64,000 nucleotides of DNA from contig JAZKFZ010000003.1 of the NCBI GenBank assembly GCA_040386155.1, forward strand, positions 1,116,001-1,180,000, given 5' to 3'. This DNA is from M0103 sp040386155. Lineage in GTDB: Bacteria; Bacteroidota; Bacteroidia; Flavobacteriales_D; Crocinitomicaceae. A program made the translations under genes and the position numbers. Positions 1 to 9,214 of this stretch are shown here, piece after piece. Each line of letters begins with the position of its first letter. Positions within the stretch are counted from its first letter, which is position 1. Below the pieces are notes generated by a model. The model was not told where the DNA came from. It did not search any database and worked only from the letters and a program-made list of their open reading frames with translations.

Positions 1-83
1 ATGAATTAATTATTGTCTAAAGTAAAGATACAATTTTTTTTTTCGGACAAAATAGTTTAACTTTACGTTAACAAGTTAATGGT

Positions 84-470
84 ATGCAAACAGCAATAAC
101 GGAAGGTGTTATTATTCGAGTAAAACCTACATTTCGAGCAGATTTATCAGATATTACTCACCATCGTTTTTTCTTTAATTATTCAATTGAAATTAAGAAT
201 ACAAATCACTTTCCAGTGCAATTATTGCATAGAGATTGGTTTATTTTCGATTCATTGAATGAGTCTGATTTTGTAAGTGGCGAAGGGGTAATTGGGGTGC
301 AACCAGTGCTTGATGTTGACCAGGAGTTTTCCTATACCAGCGGATGTGAATTGTATTCGGAACTGGGCGCTATGAATGGCTTTTATACCTTTAAAAATTT
401 GTTGACAAGTGAATTTTTTCAGGTACACATTCCGAAATTTGTATTGGAATTTCCTCCTAAATTGAATTAG
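84..470 (+). CDS. apaG: ApaG family protein
   Basis: Cytosolic ApaG-domain protein (FN3-like beta sandwich). The Salmonella homologue (CorD) is linked to Co2+/Mg2+ resistance, but the biochemical role is not settled. The 128 residues are the usual family length. The signature GEGVIGVQP sits at residues 66-74, and YTSGCEL at 84-90 belongs to the second conserved block. There is no signal peptide. The ATG at 84 is the natural start. The gene stands alone and faces the TPR gene tail to tail. Confidence 0.92.
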   Translation: MQTAITEGVIIRVKPTFRADLSDITHHRFFFNYSIEIKNTNHFPVQLLHRDWFIFDSLNESDFVSGEGVIGVQPVLDVDQEFSYTSGCELYSELGAMNGFYTFKNLLTSEFFQVHIPKFVLEFPPKLN

Positions 471-597
471 CAAGCAATTGGTCAAATAAAAAAAATCACA
501 AATACACTAGTTAAATAAATCAACACTACTAGTTTTCGCTAGTATTCAGTAAAAGAAAATTCCAGTATTTAATGTGATTTCAACACTATAAAAATAG

Positions 598-1893
598 CTA
601 CTCGCCAGCAAGTTCATTTTTTTTTCTTCTGGACCTCAGCAAGACTATACCAAGAATTGAAATGGCTAAAAATCCAACAGCAGCGTACACCATTTTCCAT
701 TTAGTTCGATTGAATTGCTCCATTCTTTGAAATCTCGCTTCACCCTCCAAGGATTTACGATCTTGTTCTAATTGGTCGATCGTGACTAAAACTTCATTTT
801 CCTCCATGTTTTTATTCGATTGGTCGGTGTAAAACAGCTCTTGAAGTTTAATGTATTGCTCGTATAAGGGCACCACTTTATTATTATCACCCGTGGCTTT
901 ATGAACTTCTATCATGGCCATCATTGCATCCATCTCTTCTCGTTTCAGGTTTTTTTGCTTTGCAAAATCTAAACTTATCTGATAATACTCAAGCGCTTTG
1001 GAATACTCCTTTAGTTCATGATAAAGTCCTCCTATGTTAAAAAAGGATTCCGCTATAAATCGTGCATTACCTACTTCTTGTCTCAATTTGAGTGCTTGCT
1101 GAAATAAAATTAACGATGAGTCTGATTTGTTCTCGCGAAAGTAAACAATGGCTAAATTATTCAAGGCGTGCGCCATTTGGTTCTTCGACTTCGAGCGTTT
1201 TCCAAAATCGACACTTTTTTGGTAATACTCGGTTGCCAGAGGAATTTTCCCCTCTTCTTCTGCGATTCGCCCAAGTAAGGAATAGGCACTTCCAACAGAC
1301 TCTAATCTCCCTAACTTTAAGCATTCACCTTTGTAATGCAATAAATATGCACTCGCCTTTTTGAAACTTTTCATTTGAATGTAGGCTTGTGCTAAATTTA
1401 TTTCCGCCATGAATTTGGCAGTCTTATCATCGCTTTCTTGACCAGCTTTCAAGGACTGTAGATAGAAATTTTCTGCTTTAATGGGTTGACCGCTGTTCAA
1501 ATATCCATTCCCAATTTCACTTAAAATTTCTGTTTCAATGGTTTTATCGCCAGTTTTTCTAAAAAAAGAAAGGGCATCTTTGAGATAAGTCAAGCCCTTT
1601 TCTGGTTCGCCTGATCGAATTAAACTAGATCCCAGTGCTCTTTTTCCAATTGCAATTGCAGGGAGATTATTTGCTTCGTTACCAAGAACTATCAATTCAA
1701 TGGCTACTTGTCGGAGTGTATCGATGTTGCTTTGATGCATTTTGTCCCACAACTTATTTCCTAATACAGCTTTTCGATCTAAATTCTTTTCATTGTAAAA
1801 AGCACTTAATTCTGTCGACATTTGTGCAAACCCCTTCGCCGAAATAAAAAGGCAAACAGCAGCTATCTTGAAAAAAGTGACAAAGGAATTCAT
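598..1893 (-). CDS. TPR-repeat membrane protein, exported
   Basis: Protein of 431 residues with an N-terminal signal peptide ending at about GFAQ, a long run of tetratricopeptide-like helical pairs (for example ALNNLAIVYFRENKSDSSLI and AESFFNIGGLYHELKEYSKA), a short coiled segment, and one C-terminal membrane helix (about residues 399-420) followed by a basic tail. The layout matches the periplasmic sensor half of Bacteroidota TPR regulators, but no HTH or kinase domain follows the membrane helix, so a signalling role is not shown. The ATG at 1893 is preferred over an upstream alternative at 1950 because it puts the signal peptide at the N-terminus. The start region is divergent to pruA. Confidence 0.8.
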   Translation of the reverse strand: MNSFVTFFKIAAVCLFISAKGFAQMSTELSAFYNEKNLDRKAVLGNKLWDKMHQSNIDTLRQVAIELIVLGNEANNLPAIAIGKRALGSSLIRSGEPEKGLTYLKDALSFFRKTGDKTIETEILSEIGNGYLNSGQPIKAENFYLQSLKAGQESDDKTAKFMAEINLAQAYIQMKSFKKASAYLLHYKGECLKLGRLESVGSAYSLLGRIAEEEGKIPLATEYYQKSVDFGKRSKSKNQMAHALNNLAIVYFRENKSDSSLILFQQALKLRQEVGNARFIAESFFNIGGLYHELKEYSKALEYYQISLDFAKQKNLKREEMDAMMAMIEVHKATGDNNKVVPLYEQYIKLQELFYTDQSNKNMEENEVLVTIDQLEQDRKSLEGEARFQRMEQFNRTKWKMVYAAVGFLAISILGIVLLRSRRKKNELAGE

Positions 1894-1911
1894 GTGTAGC
1901 AAAAGTTTCAA

Positions 1912-1942
1912 TTGCAAGGATAAGGAACAATCGTTACTTTTG
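1912..1942 (+). promoter_or_regulatory. Bacteroidota-type promoter of pruA
   Basis: TTG at 1912-1914 and TACTTTTG at 1935-1942, separated by 20 nt, match the Bacteroidota sigma-A consensus (TTG / TAnnTTTG). The ATG of pruA follows at 1962. Confidence 0.7.
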
Positions 1943-1961
1943 CAAGACAAAAAACTATATT

Positions 1962-3590
1962 ATGGCAAATGCATTTTTCAATGTTCCAATAGCAACAAAC
2001 GAACCAGTAAAGCCTTATGCTCCGGGTTCAGTAGAACGAACAAACCTATTAAATACCTACCACCAATTAGCGTCTCAAGCTCCAATCGATATTCCGCTGT
2101 ACATCAATGGGAAGGAAGTTAGAACTTCCAAAAAAACCGCGATTACACCTCCACATGATCACCAAAAAGTAATAGGTTACCACAATGTGGGGGATGCCAG
2201 TCACGTTTCTGCGGCAATCGATGCTGCTTTGAATGCAAAAGACGCATGGGCTGCTTTGCCATGGGAAGATCGAGCTGCGATTTTTTTGAAAGCCGCAGAC
2301 CTTTTAGCTGGACCATTTAGAGATCGCATGAATGCTGCCACGATGTTAGCGCAATCAAAGAATGTAATGCAAACGGAAATAGATGCAGCATGCGAGTTGA
2401 TTGACTTTTTCAGATTCAATGTGCAATACATGACACAAATCTATAAAGATCAACCCGAATCTTTGCCAGGTATGTGGAATCGACTAGAATACCGTCCATT
2501 GGAAGGTTTTGTTTTTGCATTGACACCTTTTAACTTTACGTCAATTGCTGCAAATCTATGCGCTGCTCCTGCAATGATGGGCAATGTAATCGTTTGGAAA
2601 CCCGCGGATTCACAAATATATTCAGCACAAGTAATCATGGATTTATTTAAAGCTGCTGGTGTTCCAGATGGCGTTATTAACATGATTACTGTCGATGGTC
2701 CAACAGCAGGTGAAGTAATTTTCAAACACAAACTTTTTGCTGGATTGCATTTTACTGGTTCAACTTCTGTGTTTAGACATTTATGGAAAACAATTGCACT
2801 AAATTTAGACGGATACAAATCGTACCCACGAATAGTTGGAGAAACAGGAGGAAAAGACTTCATCATGGTGCATTCATCAGCAAATGATGCAGAAGTAGCA
2901 ACTGCAATGTCGCGGGGGGCTTTTGAATTCCAAGGACAGAAATGTTCAGCGGCATCGAGAGCGTACATTCCTTCTAATTTATGGCCTGACGTAAAACGTA
3001 TCTTTGTAGAGCAAGTGAAATCATTTAAAGTTGGTTCACCAGAAGACACCAGTAATTTTGTGAATGCAGTCATTGACAAAAGAGCATTTGAAAAAATTAC
3101 AGGCTATATCGATTATTGCAAGACACAAGCAGATGCTGAAATTATTACAGGTGGAAATTACGATGGATCGAAAGGATATTTTATTGAACCAACAACTGTT
3201 GTGACAACCAATCCAAAATTCAGAACCATGGTGGAAGAAATCTTTGGTCCGGTATTGACAGTTTATGTATACGACGAAAATAAATTTGAAGAAACGCTAA
3301 CGCTTTTGGATGAAACATCTGAATACGCATTGACTGGTTCAATCATTTCAAATGATCGCTATGCAATTAATCTTGCGACAAAAAAATTAGAGAACGCCGC
3401 AGGAAACTTTTATATTAATGATAAACCCACAGGTGCTGTTGTTGGTCAACAACCATTTGGTGGAGCAAGAGGTTCTGGTACAAATGATAAGGCAGGAGCT
3501 TCAATGAATTTATTGCGTTGGGTAGCTGCTCGCACAATTAAGGAAACATTCGTTCCACCGACAGATTATAAATATCCATTTTTAGGGTAG
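1962..3590 (+). CDS. pruA: L-glutamate gamma-semialdehyde dehydrogenase (P5C dehydrogenase)
   Basis: NAD-dependent oxidation of glutamate gamma-semialdehyde (from pyrroline-5-carboxylate) to glutamate, the second step of proline catabolism; cytosolic. At 542 residues it has the length of the monofunctional P5CDH type found in Bacteroidota and mitochondria, with no proline dehydrogenase domain fused. The general-base Glu294 is in GETGGKDF and the catalytic Cys328 in GQKCSAASR, with the substrate-loop segment PFGGARGSGTNDKAG near the end. It has its own promoter and is closed by a strong bidirectional terminator. No putA/proline dehydrogenase gene is adjacent. Confidence 0.95.
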   Translation: MANAFFNVPIATNEPVKPYAPGSVERTNLLNTYHQLASQAPIDIPLYINGKEVRTSKKTAITPPHDHQKVIGYHNVGDASHVSAAIDAALNAKDAWAALPWEDRAAIFLKAADLLAGPFRDRMNAATMLAQSKNVMQTEIDAACELIDFFRFNVQYMTQIYKDQPESLPGMWNRLEYRPLEGFVFALTPFNFTSIAANLCAAPAMMGNVIVWKPADSQIYSAQVIMDLFKAAGVPDGVINMITVDGPTAGEVIFKHKLFAGLHFTGSTSVFRHLWKTIALNLDGYKSYPRIVGETGGKDFIMVHSSANDAEVATAMSRGAFEFQGQKCSAASRAYIPSNLWPDVKRIFVEQVKSFKVGSPEDTSNFVNAVIDKRAFEKITGYIDYCKTQADAEIITGGNYDGSKGYFIEPTTVVTTNPKFRTMVEEIFGPVLTVYVYDENKFEETLTLLDETSEYALTGSIISNDRYAINLATKKLENAAGNFYINDKPTGAVVGQQPFGGARGSGTNDKAGASMNLLRWVAARTIKETFVPPTDYKYPFLG

Positions 3591-3610
3591 TCCTATTCAA
3601 ACAACATATC

Positions 3611-3651
3611 AACAAAAAAGGCAGCGAAAAATTTTCACTGCCTTTTTTGTT
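3611..3651. terminator. Bidirectional terminator between pruA and the amino-acid permease
   Basis: A 20-nt inverted repeat (arms 3611-3630 and 3632-3651, one mismatch) with a core GGCAG/CTGCC and A/T runs on both sides. It can act on both converging genes. Confidence 0.85.
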
Positions 3652-3669
3652 GTCTGTAATTATATTGAA

Positions 3670-5199
3670 TTATTCTACTTCTTTTGTAGAATGATCATCT
3701 GAACTATCCTTTCCCTGCAACGCTTCTTCGAAATTCCATTCGTTTAATTTACTATGGCGTCTTGAATAAAGGAAGTAAACAACTATTCCAATCGCTAACC
3801 AGCCTAAAGACAATAATTGTGCATCTACACTTAGATTCCACATTAAATAAACATTGATTAAAATTCCACAAACAGCAATTAATGGCAAAAATGGCACTCT
3901 AAACGTTCGAGGTAAATTAGGTTGTTTAACACGCAATACCCAAACAGCAATGCACACCATCATGAAGGCAAACAAGGTTCCGAAACTTGTCATATCTGCT
4001 AATTTATTGATCGGAGTGAAAGCAGCAACTGTAGCAATCAAAATTCCTAAAATCCATAAATTACGTGTTGGAGTTCCTGACAATGGGTTGATTCTTGAAA
4101 ATACTTTAGGAATTAAACCATCTTTCGACATTCCCAAGAAAATACGAGATTGTCCCATGATCATTACCATCAATACAGAAACTAAACCAATGGTAGCAGC
4201 AATCGTGATAACGTAACTTGCCCATTTCTGTCCAGCAATATCGAAGGCATACGCTACTGGAGCTTTAATTGCATCTGGATATTTTCCTAGTGGATTAAAA
4301 TCTTGGTAATTCATCATCCCCGTTAGTACAAGTGAAACGAGAATGTACAAAAAGGTACAAATCAATAATGAAGCGACGATAGCAAAAGGGACATCTTTCT
4401 TCGGATTAATTGCCTCACCAGCTTGCGTAGAAACGGCATCAAAACCAACGTACGCAAAGAAAATAGCTGCAGCTCCAGAAACAATTCCCGTAACTCCATA
4501 CGCACTATGCGTAGTTCCTTCGTGTGTGATCTGTTTTACTGCTGGAATGAAAGGTGTCCAGTTAGCCATATCTATAAAGAACAAACCTGCAATTATCACA
4601 AATAATACTGCTGCCACTTTAAGAATTACGATAAAATTATTTGCTTTTGCCGCTCCTTTTGTCCCACGAACTAAAATCGAGATCACCAAAATAACAATTA
4701 AAAAGGCAGGTAAATTCATTGAAAATCCTGATCCAGTGTAACTTCCAGGATCTGAAGTGAGCCAAGTAGGAAGTTCAATTCCGAACATTTTGAGCAATTT
4801 ATTAAAGTAGCCGGACCAGGAAACGGCGACTGTCATGGATCCCATCGCGTATTCGAGAACGAGTCCCCAACCGATAATCCACGCCAATAACTCACCAATT
4901 GTTCCATAAGCATAGGCATAAGCAGAACCTTCAACAGGTAAAATTGCTGCGAATTCTGAATAACAAAGTGCTGCAAAAACACAAGCGATCCCTGCAATAA
5001 CGAATGAAAGCGAAAGTGCTGGACCTGCATGGTAGTATGCCCCAGTTCCAGTTAATACAAAAATTCCTCCTCCGATAATGGCTCCAACACCAATTGCTGT
5101 TAAACTCCATTTTCCGAGAACTCGTTTAAGTTCACTTTTTTTCATGTCAGCCTCAAATGCTGATATAGGTTTTTTGCGCCAAACGCTGCTATTTGCCAT
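3670..5199 (-). CDS. APC-superfamily amino-acid permease
   Basis: Inner-membrane amino-acid transporter of the cationic amino-acid transporter (CAT/YfnA-like) branch of the APC superfamily. It has 509 residues and about 12-13 membrane helices. The first helix carries the substrate-binding glycine motif GVGAIIGGGIFVLTG, followed by the conserved SFVIAGIACVFAALCYSEFA segment. The C-terminus is a charged cytosolic tail. Substrate cannot be read from the sequence; cationic or small neutral amino acids are likely. It is a single gene converging on pruA, so the pair may both serve amino-acid use, but that is inference. Confidence 0.88.
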   Translation of the reverse strand: MANSSVWRKKPISAFEADMKKSELKRVLGKWSLTAIGVGAIIGGGIFVLTGTGAYYHAGPALSLSFVIAGIACVFAALCYSEFAAILPVEGSAYAYAYGTIGELLAWIIGWGLVLEYAMGSMTVAVSWSGYFNKLLKMFGIELPTWLTSDPGSYTGSGFSMNLPAFLIVILVISILVRGTKGAAKANNFIVILKVAAVLFVIIAGLFFIDMANWTPFIPAVKQITHEGTTHSAYGVTGIVSGAAAIFFAYVGFDAVSTQAGEAINPKKDVPFAIVASLLICTFLYILVSLVLTGMMNYQDFNPLGKYPDAIKAPVAYAFDIAGQKWASYVITIAATIGLVSVLMVMIMGQSRIFLGMSKDGLIPKVFSRINPLSGTPTRNLWILGILIATVAAFTPINKLADMTSFGTLFAFMMVCIAVWVLRVKQPNLPRTFRVPFLPLIAVCGILINVYLMWNLSVDAQLLSLGWLAIGIVVYFLYSRRHSKLNEWNFEEALQGKDSSDDHSTKEVE

Positions 5200-5365
5200 C
5201 TTTTAATTTTTTTAGAACGCTAATATATTAAGAAATCGGGAAATTAAGATAAATTAACAATAGGACTTTTTGACAATTGACTGATTGTCTAGTTGACTTT
5301 ATGAATATTCACATGGTGACGGACCGCCAATTGAAGTTTTGAAATTTCTTTGCAGCGTAAAAATC

Positions 5366-5851
5366 TTACTTGAGACACTTGAAATAATCAAAGGGCTCGA
5401 GACATTCTTTGCATTGATAGTGCGCTTTGCAGGCTGTGCTTCCAAATTGACTCACCAATCGAGTGTTTTTAGACCCACACTGTGGACACCCCACTTTCAC
5501 AGGTTCAGCAAACAACACACTTTTATCAGGTTCATTCTCTGGAGGCGCAATTCCAAACTCCAGAAGCGCTTTCTTACCTTTTTCAGTAATCCAGTCGGTA
5601 GTCCATGCTGGTGATAAAACTAATTCTACTTCCGCATGCTGGATATTACTTTCCTTTAATTTTTCGATGATTTGTTGTTCAATGATTTGCATGGCCGGAC
5701 AGCCAGAATACGTTGGTGTAATTGTAATGTTCACCTTATCTTCTCCTACTTCAATCTTGCGAATGACTCCTAAATCAACAACAGACAAAACTGGAATTTC
5801 GGGATCAAACACCCCCTCCAACAATTGCCATATTTCTTGCTCGTTTACCAT
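5366..5851 (-). CDS. paaD: 1,2-phenylacetyl-CoA epoxidase subunit PaaD
   Basis: PaaD (PaaJ in older naming) of the ring-1,2-phenylacetyl-CoA epoxidase, probably a maturation or Fe-S accessory subunit. Residues 1-100 form the MIP18/SufT-like DUF59 fold (DPEIPVLSVVDLGVI, TPTYSGCPAM). The C-terminus carries a cysteine cluster, CPQCGSKNT followed by CKAHYQCKEC, suited to metal or Fe-S binding. At 161 residues it is of family size. The ATG at 5851 overlaps the end of paaC by 7 bp, showing translational coupling. It is the last gene of the leftward paa operon. Confidence 0.93.
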   Translation of the reverse strand: MVNEQEIWQLLEGVFDPEIPVLSVVDLGVIRKIEVGEDKVNITITPTYSGCPAMQIIEQQIIEKLKESNIQHAEVELVLSPAWTTDWITEKGKKALLEFGIAPPENEPDKSVLFAEPVKVGCPQCGSKNTRLVSQFGSTACKAHYQCKECLEPFDYFKCLK

Positions 5852-6633
5852 TCCATTCCTGGGTAGGCACGTTGCATGTATTGCATTTCAGCTAAAAGAA
5901 AGCCCATGTGCTCTGAATGAAGTCCTTTACGACCACCTTCAAATTGCCAATTATTTGTGGGGATTGTCAATTTTGCCCGTTCAAAAACTTGTTCAACCGT
6001 AAGCTTCCATTGTAACTGAATTTTATTCAAATCCACTCCTACTCCACTTTCAAGTAAAGCCACATCAACTGCATCATTGTAAAACAATTCCTTTGTGTAG
6101 CGCCATAATTTATCTAAGGCACCTTGAACGCGCTCATGCGATTCAACTGTGCCATCTCCGAGGCGAATTATCCATTCAGAAGAGTGCTTTAGATGATATT
6201 TCGTTTCCTTGAGTGATTTTGCTGCAATTGCTGACAATTGCTCATCTTTACTGAATTGTAAGGACTCAAAAAATGGTGTTCTAAAAGCATCAAACAAAAA
6301 TTGGCGCATCATGGTCACTCCAAAATCGCCATTTAACTGCTCCACCAAAAGGCAATTTTTATAGTCGCGCTCGAAGCGAAGGAATGCTATTTCATCCGCA
6401 GTGCGACCTTTACCTTCTACTTTTGCAGCATATTCTAGTAAATTGGTAGCTTGTCCAATCAAGTCAAGTGCAATATTTGTCATTGCGATGTCTTCCTCCA
6501 AAATTGGCCCATGTCCGCACCATTCAGAAAGTCGTTGGCCTAAAATTAAGCTATCATCACCCATTCTCACTATATATTCAAATAAATTGGACGTAGGACT
6601 GTTCGACATAGGACTATTAGATTGATTTGACAT
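5845..6633 (-). CDS. paaC: 1,2-phenylacetyl-CoA epoxidase structural subunit PaaC
   Basis: PaaC (PaaI), the ferritin-like structural partner of the catalytic subunit PaaA. The 262 residues contain the family segments LSEWCGHGPILEEDIAMTNI near the start and KETKYHLKHSSEWIIRLGDG in the middle. The first 16 residues are Ser/Asn/Pro-rich and low in complexity; Met9 could also serve as start. It sits 136 bp after paaB, a larger gap than elsewhere in this operon, and overlaps paaD by 7 bp. Confidence 0.93.
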   Translation of the reverse strand: MSNQSNSPMSNSPTSNLFEYIVRMGDDSLILGQRLSEWCGHGPILEEDIAMTNIALDLIGQATNLLEYAAKVEGKGRTADEIAFLRFERDYKNCLLVEQLNGDFGVTMMRQFLFDAFRTPFFESLQFSKDEQLSAIAAKSLKETKYHLKHSSEWIIRLGDGTVESHERVQGALDKLWRYTKELFYNDAVDVALLESGVGVDLNKIQLQWKLTVEQVFERAKLTIPTNNWQFEGGRKGLHSEHMGFLLAEMQYMQRAYPGMEW

Positions 6634-6769
6634 ATTTTAGGCTTTTAATAACTTCTTAAATGCATTAATTTTCTTTTGCAATGAATTTAAGAATGCTATA
6701 CTATTTTGATTATCACATTTTTAAATTCAGTCTTTCAGTTTTTTGTCTAATTGTCATTTGTACAACTAA

Positions 6770-7054
6770 CTACATGTGCGAAATTCCGTCTGGAACATCA
6801 TAAAAAGTGGGGTGGCGATACACTTTTGAATCCGAAGGATCAAAAAGACTGTCTGCTTCTTGCGGATCTGAGGCAAAAACATTCATCGATTCAACTACCC
6901 AAATACTGATTCCTTCAGAACGACGCGTATACACATCACGTGCATTACTCACTGCCATTTCAGCGTCTGCAGCGCGCAAAGAACCAACATGTTTGTGATT
7001 CAACCCTTGCTTACTTCTAATAAACACTTCCCAAAGAGGCCATTCATTTTTCAT
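6770..7054 (-). CDS. paaB: 1,2-phenylacetyl-CoA epoxidase subunit PaaB
   Basis: Small PaaB (PaaH) subunit that bridges PaaAC heterodimers. The 94 residues begin with the family motif WPLWEVFIRSKQGLNHKHVG, followed by GSLRAADAEMAVSNARDVYTRR, and are of normal length. It lies 25 bp downstream of paaA in the same operon. Confidence 0.94.
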   Translation of the reverse strand: MKNEWPLWEVFIRSKQGLNHKHVGSLRAADAEMAVSNARDVYTRRSEGISIWVVESMNVFASDPQEADSLFDPSDSKVYRHPTFYDVPDGISHM

Positions 7055-7079
7055 TCTAAAACTTTTTATTGTAGATCTA

Positions 7080-8015
7080 TTAATTCTTATGTTTTGCGGC
7101 GTACGCTAAAGCTGCTTCCCTCACCCATTCACCGTTCTCTTTCGCACTTCTGCGCGCTTCAATTCGTTCTTTATTACATGGTCCGTTTCCGTTGACCACT
7201 TGCCAAAACTCATCCCAATTGATTTCACTGTACTCGTAGTGATTTGTCTGTTCGTTGAACTTTATGTTAGCATCGGGAACCTCTAAGCCAATAAGTTTCA
7301 CTTGAGGCACCGTTACATCTATAAATTGTTGACGCAATTCGTCATTTGTATTTCGTTTAATTTTCCAGTCCATGGACTGCTGCGTATGCTTCGAGTCTGC
7401 ATCATTTGGACCAAACATCATAATCGCTGGCCACCAAAATCTATTCAATGCATCTTGCGCCATCGCCTTTTGGGCTTCAGTTCCTGCTGCTAATTGCGCC
7501 ATGATTTCAAATCCTTGTCGCTGATGAAACGATTCTTCTTTACAAATTTTCACCATTGCCCGAGCGTAGGGTCCGTAAGAGCATCTACACAAAGGCACTT
7601 GATTCATTATAGCGGCACCATCTACTAACCATCCAATGGCTCCCATATCTGCCCATGAAAGGGTAGGATAATTAAAAATCGAAGAATATTTTGCTTTCCC
7701 AGAATGGAGATCATCAATTGTTTGCTCACGATCGGCACCCAAGGTTTCTGTGGCACTGTATAAATACAAACCATGTCCTGCCTCATCTTGTACTTTTGCT
7801 AATAAAACAGCCTTTCTTCGAAGATTTGGAGCTCTTGTAATCCAATTTCCTTCGGGCAACATCCCAACGATTTCAGAATGCGCATGCTGAGAAATTTGGC
7901 GAATAAGCGTCTGACGATAATTATCCGGCATCCAATCTTTTGGTTCAATCTTTATTTCTTTGTCGATTTTCTCTTGAAACTTTCTTTCAAGTTCCGCTAT
8001 ATTCAGATTTTCCAT
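7080..8015 (-). CDS. paaA: 1,2-phenylacetyl-CoA epoxidase catalytic subunit PaaA
   Basis: Di-iron monooxygenase subunit that forms the ring 1,2-epoxide of phenylacetyl-CoA. The 311 residues have the ferritin-like ExxH iron-ligand segment in KVQDEAGHGLYLYSATETLG and a second set in KICKEESFHQRQGFEIMAQL. The length matches PaaA (about 310-330). First gene of the leftward paaABCD operon, divergent from the reductase gene paaE, so the epoxidase and its reductase share a 121-bp control region. No phenylacetate-CoA ligase or ring-opening genes are present in the window. Confidence 0.96.
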   Translation of the reverse strand: MENLNIAELERKFQEKIDKEIKIEPKDWMPDNYRQTLIRQISQHAHSEIVGMLPEGNWITRAPNLRRKAVLLAKVQDEAGHGLYLYSATETLGADREQTIDDLHSGKAKYSSIFNYPTLSWADMGAIGWLVDGAAIMNQVPLCRCSYGPYARAMVKICKEESFHQRQGFEIMAQLAAGTEAQKAMAQDALNRFWWPAIMMFGPNDADSKHTQQSMDWKIKRNTNDELRQQFIDVTVPQVKLIGLEVPDANIKFNEQTNHYEYSEINWDEFWQVVNGNGPCNKERIEARRSAKENGEWVREAALAYAAKHKN

Positions 8016-8035
8016 ATCGCAAAAATTCGTATCAA

Positions 8036-8043
8036 CAAAGTTA
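8036..8043 (-). promoter_or_regulatory. Probable -7 element upstream of paaA
   Basis: TAACTTTG on the minus strand, 20 nt before the paaA ATG, matches TAnnTTTG. No well-spaced TTG was found, so the call rests on the -7 box alone. Confidence 0.45.
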
Positions 8044-8109
8044 CTAAAAAAAGGAGCGAATTGTTCTCAATCACACTTAATTTATAATTATTCTTTCAAA
8101 GCAAATGAC

Positions 8110-8117
8110 TAATTTTG
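8110..8117 (+). promoter_or_regulatory. Probable -7 element upstream of paaE
   Basis: TAATTTTG, 19 nt before the ATG at 8137, matches TAnnTTTG. With the opposing box at 8036-8043 it makes the paa intergenic region a compact divergent promoter. No operator palindrome was recognised. Confidence 0.45.
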
Positions 8118-8136
8118 ACCTCTATTGAAATACAGA

Positions 8137-9207
8137 ATGACACCAAAATTTCATACTTTACAAATTGCGGATGTAAGAAGAGAAACGGATGACACTATTT
8201 CGCTCGCTTTTTCCATTCCCCACGAACTTCTAGAAGATTACCAATACGAAGCTGGTCAGTACCTAACGCTTCGTGCAACGGTTGATGGTGAAGACATTCG
8301 TCGCTCGTATTCTCTTTGTTCTGCACCTTTTGAAAATGAATGGCGTGTTGCTATTAAGCAGGTAGAGCACGGTGCTTTTTCAAGTTTCGCAAACAACAAA
8401 TTGTCGAAAGGACAAGAATTGCAGGTGATGACTCCGATGGGAAATTTTAAATTCATCCCTGAGCAATCTAAACGTAAATCTATTTTGCTTTTTGCGGCTG
8501 GAAGTGGAATTACACCTGTTCTTGCCATCGCTAAAACAATTTTGGAAAAAGAAACGGAGAGTGATGTTACCCTGTTTTATGGGAACAAAGGATTTAATTC
8601 AATCATTTTTCGAGAAGAAATTGAAGCAATGAAAAATCGTCACATGAATCGTTTGCGCGTAGTTCATGTGTTATCGAGAGAAAGCTTAGGTAATAAAATA
8701 CAGAAAGGACGCATTGACAAACAGAAATGCAACGATTTATTCAAAGCATTTCTCCACGATTTAACACCGGATGCTGCTTACATTTGCGGTCCTGAAGATA
8801 TGATTATGGGGGTGAAAGAGAGTTTGCTCGAAAACGGAATGACGGCAGATCAAATTCATTTCGAACTCTTTACCGCTTCTGGATCAACAACAAAAAAACA
8901 AGTAGAAAATACAGGAGCTGTAAAAACGATTGCCGCCAAAATGAAATTAATAGTGGATGGTGATGAAATGGACATCAACTTGTTTTCTGGAGATACCGTA
9001 TTAGATGCTGCGTTAAATGGTGGTGCTGATTTACCTTTCGCATGCAAAGGTGGCGTTTGTTGCACGTGTAAAGCAAAAGTAGTAAAAGGAAGTGTGGAGA
9101 TGGATGTAAATTACGCCCTCGAAGCAGACGAAGTGGCGGCAGGATATGTGTTGACTTGTCAGGCTAGACCCACAAGCGAAGAATTAATTATTTCATTTGA
9201 CGAATAA
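8137..9207 (+). CDS. paaE: 1,2-phenylacetyl-CoA epoxidase reductase PaaE
   Basis: Ferredoxin-NADP reductase-like electron donor to PaaABCD. The order is an FAD-binding domain (RSYSLCSAP), an NAD(P)-binding domain (LFAAGSGITPVLAI, YICGPEDMI) and a C-terminal plant-type 2Fe-2S domain with CKGGVCCTCKAKV plus a distal Cys in LTCQARP. From the ATG at 8137 it has 356 residues, normal for PaaE; a TTG at 8125 is in frame but less likely. It lies 7 bp before a second gene of the same architecture. Confidence 0.93.
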   Translation: MTPKFHTLQIADVRRETDDTISLAFSIPHELLEDYQYEAGQYLTLRATVDGEDIRRSYSLCSAPFENEWRVAIKQVEHGAFSSFANNKLSKGQELQVMTPMGNFKFIPEQSKRKSILLFAAGSGITPVLAIAKTILEKETESDVTLFYGNKGFNSIIFREEIEAMKNRHMNRLRVVHVLSRESLGNKIQKGRIDKQKCNDLFKAFLHDLTPDAAYICGPEDMIMGVKESLLENGMTADQIHFELFTASGSTTKKQVENTGAVKTIAAKMKLIVDGDEMDINLFSGDTVLDAALNGGADLPFACKGGVCCTCKAKVVKGSVEMDVNYALEADEVAAGYVLTCQARPTSEELIISFDE

Positions 9208-9214
9208 ATAAAAG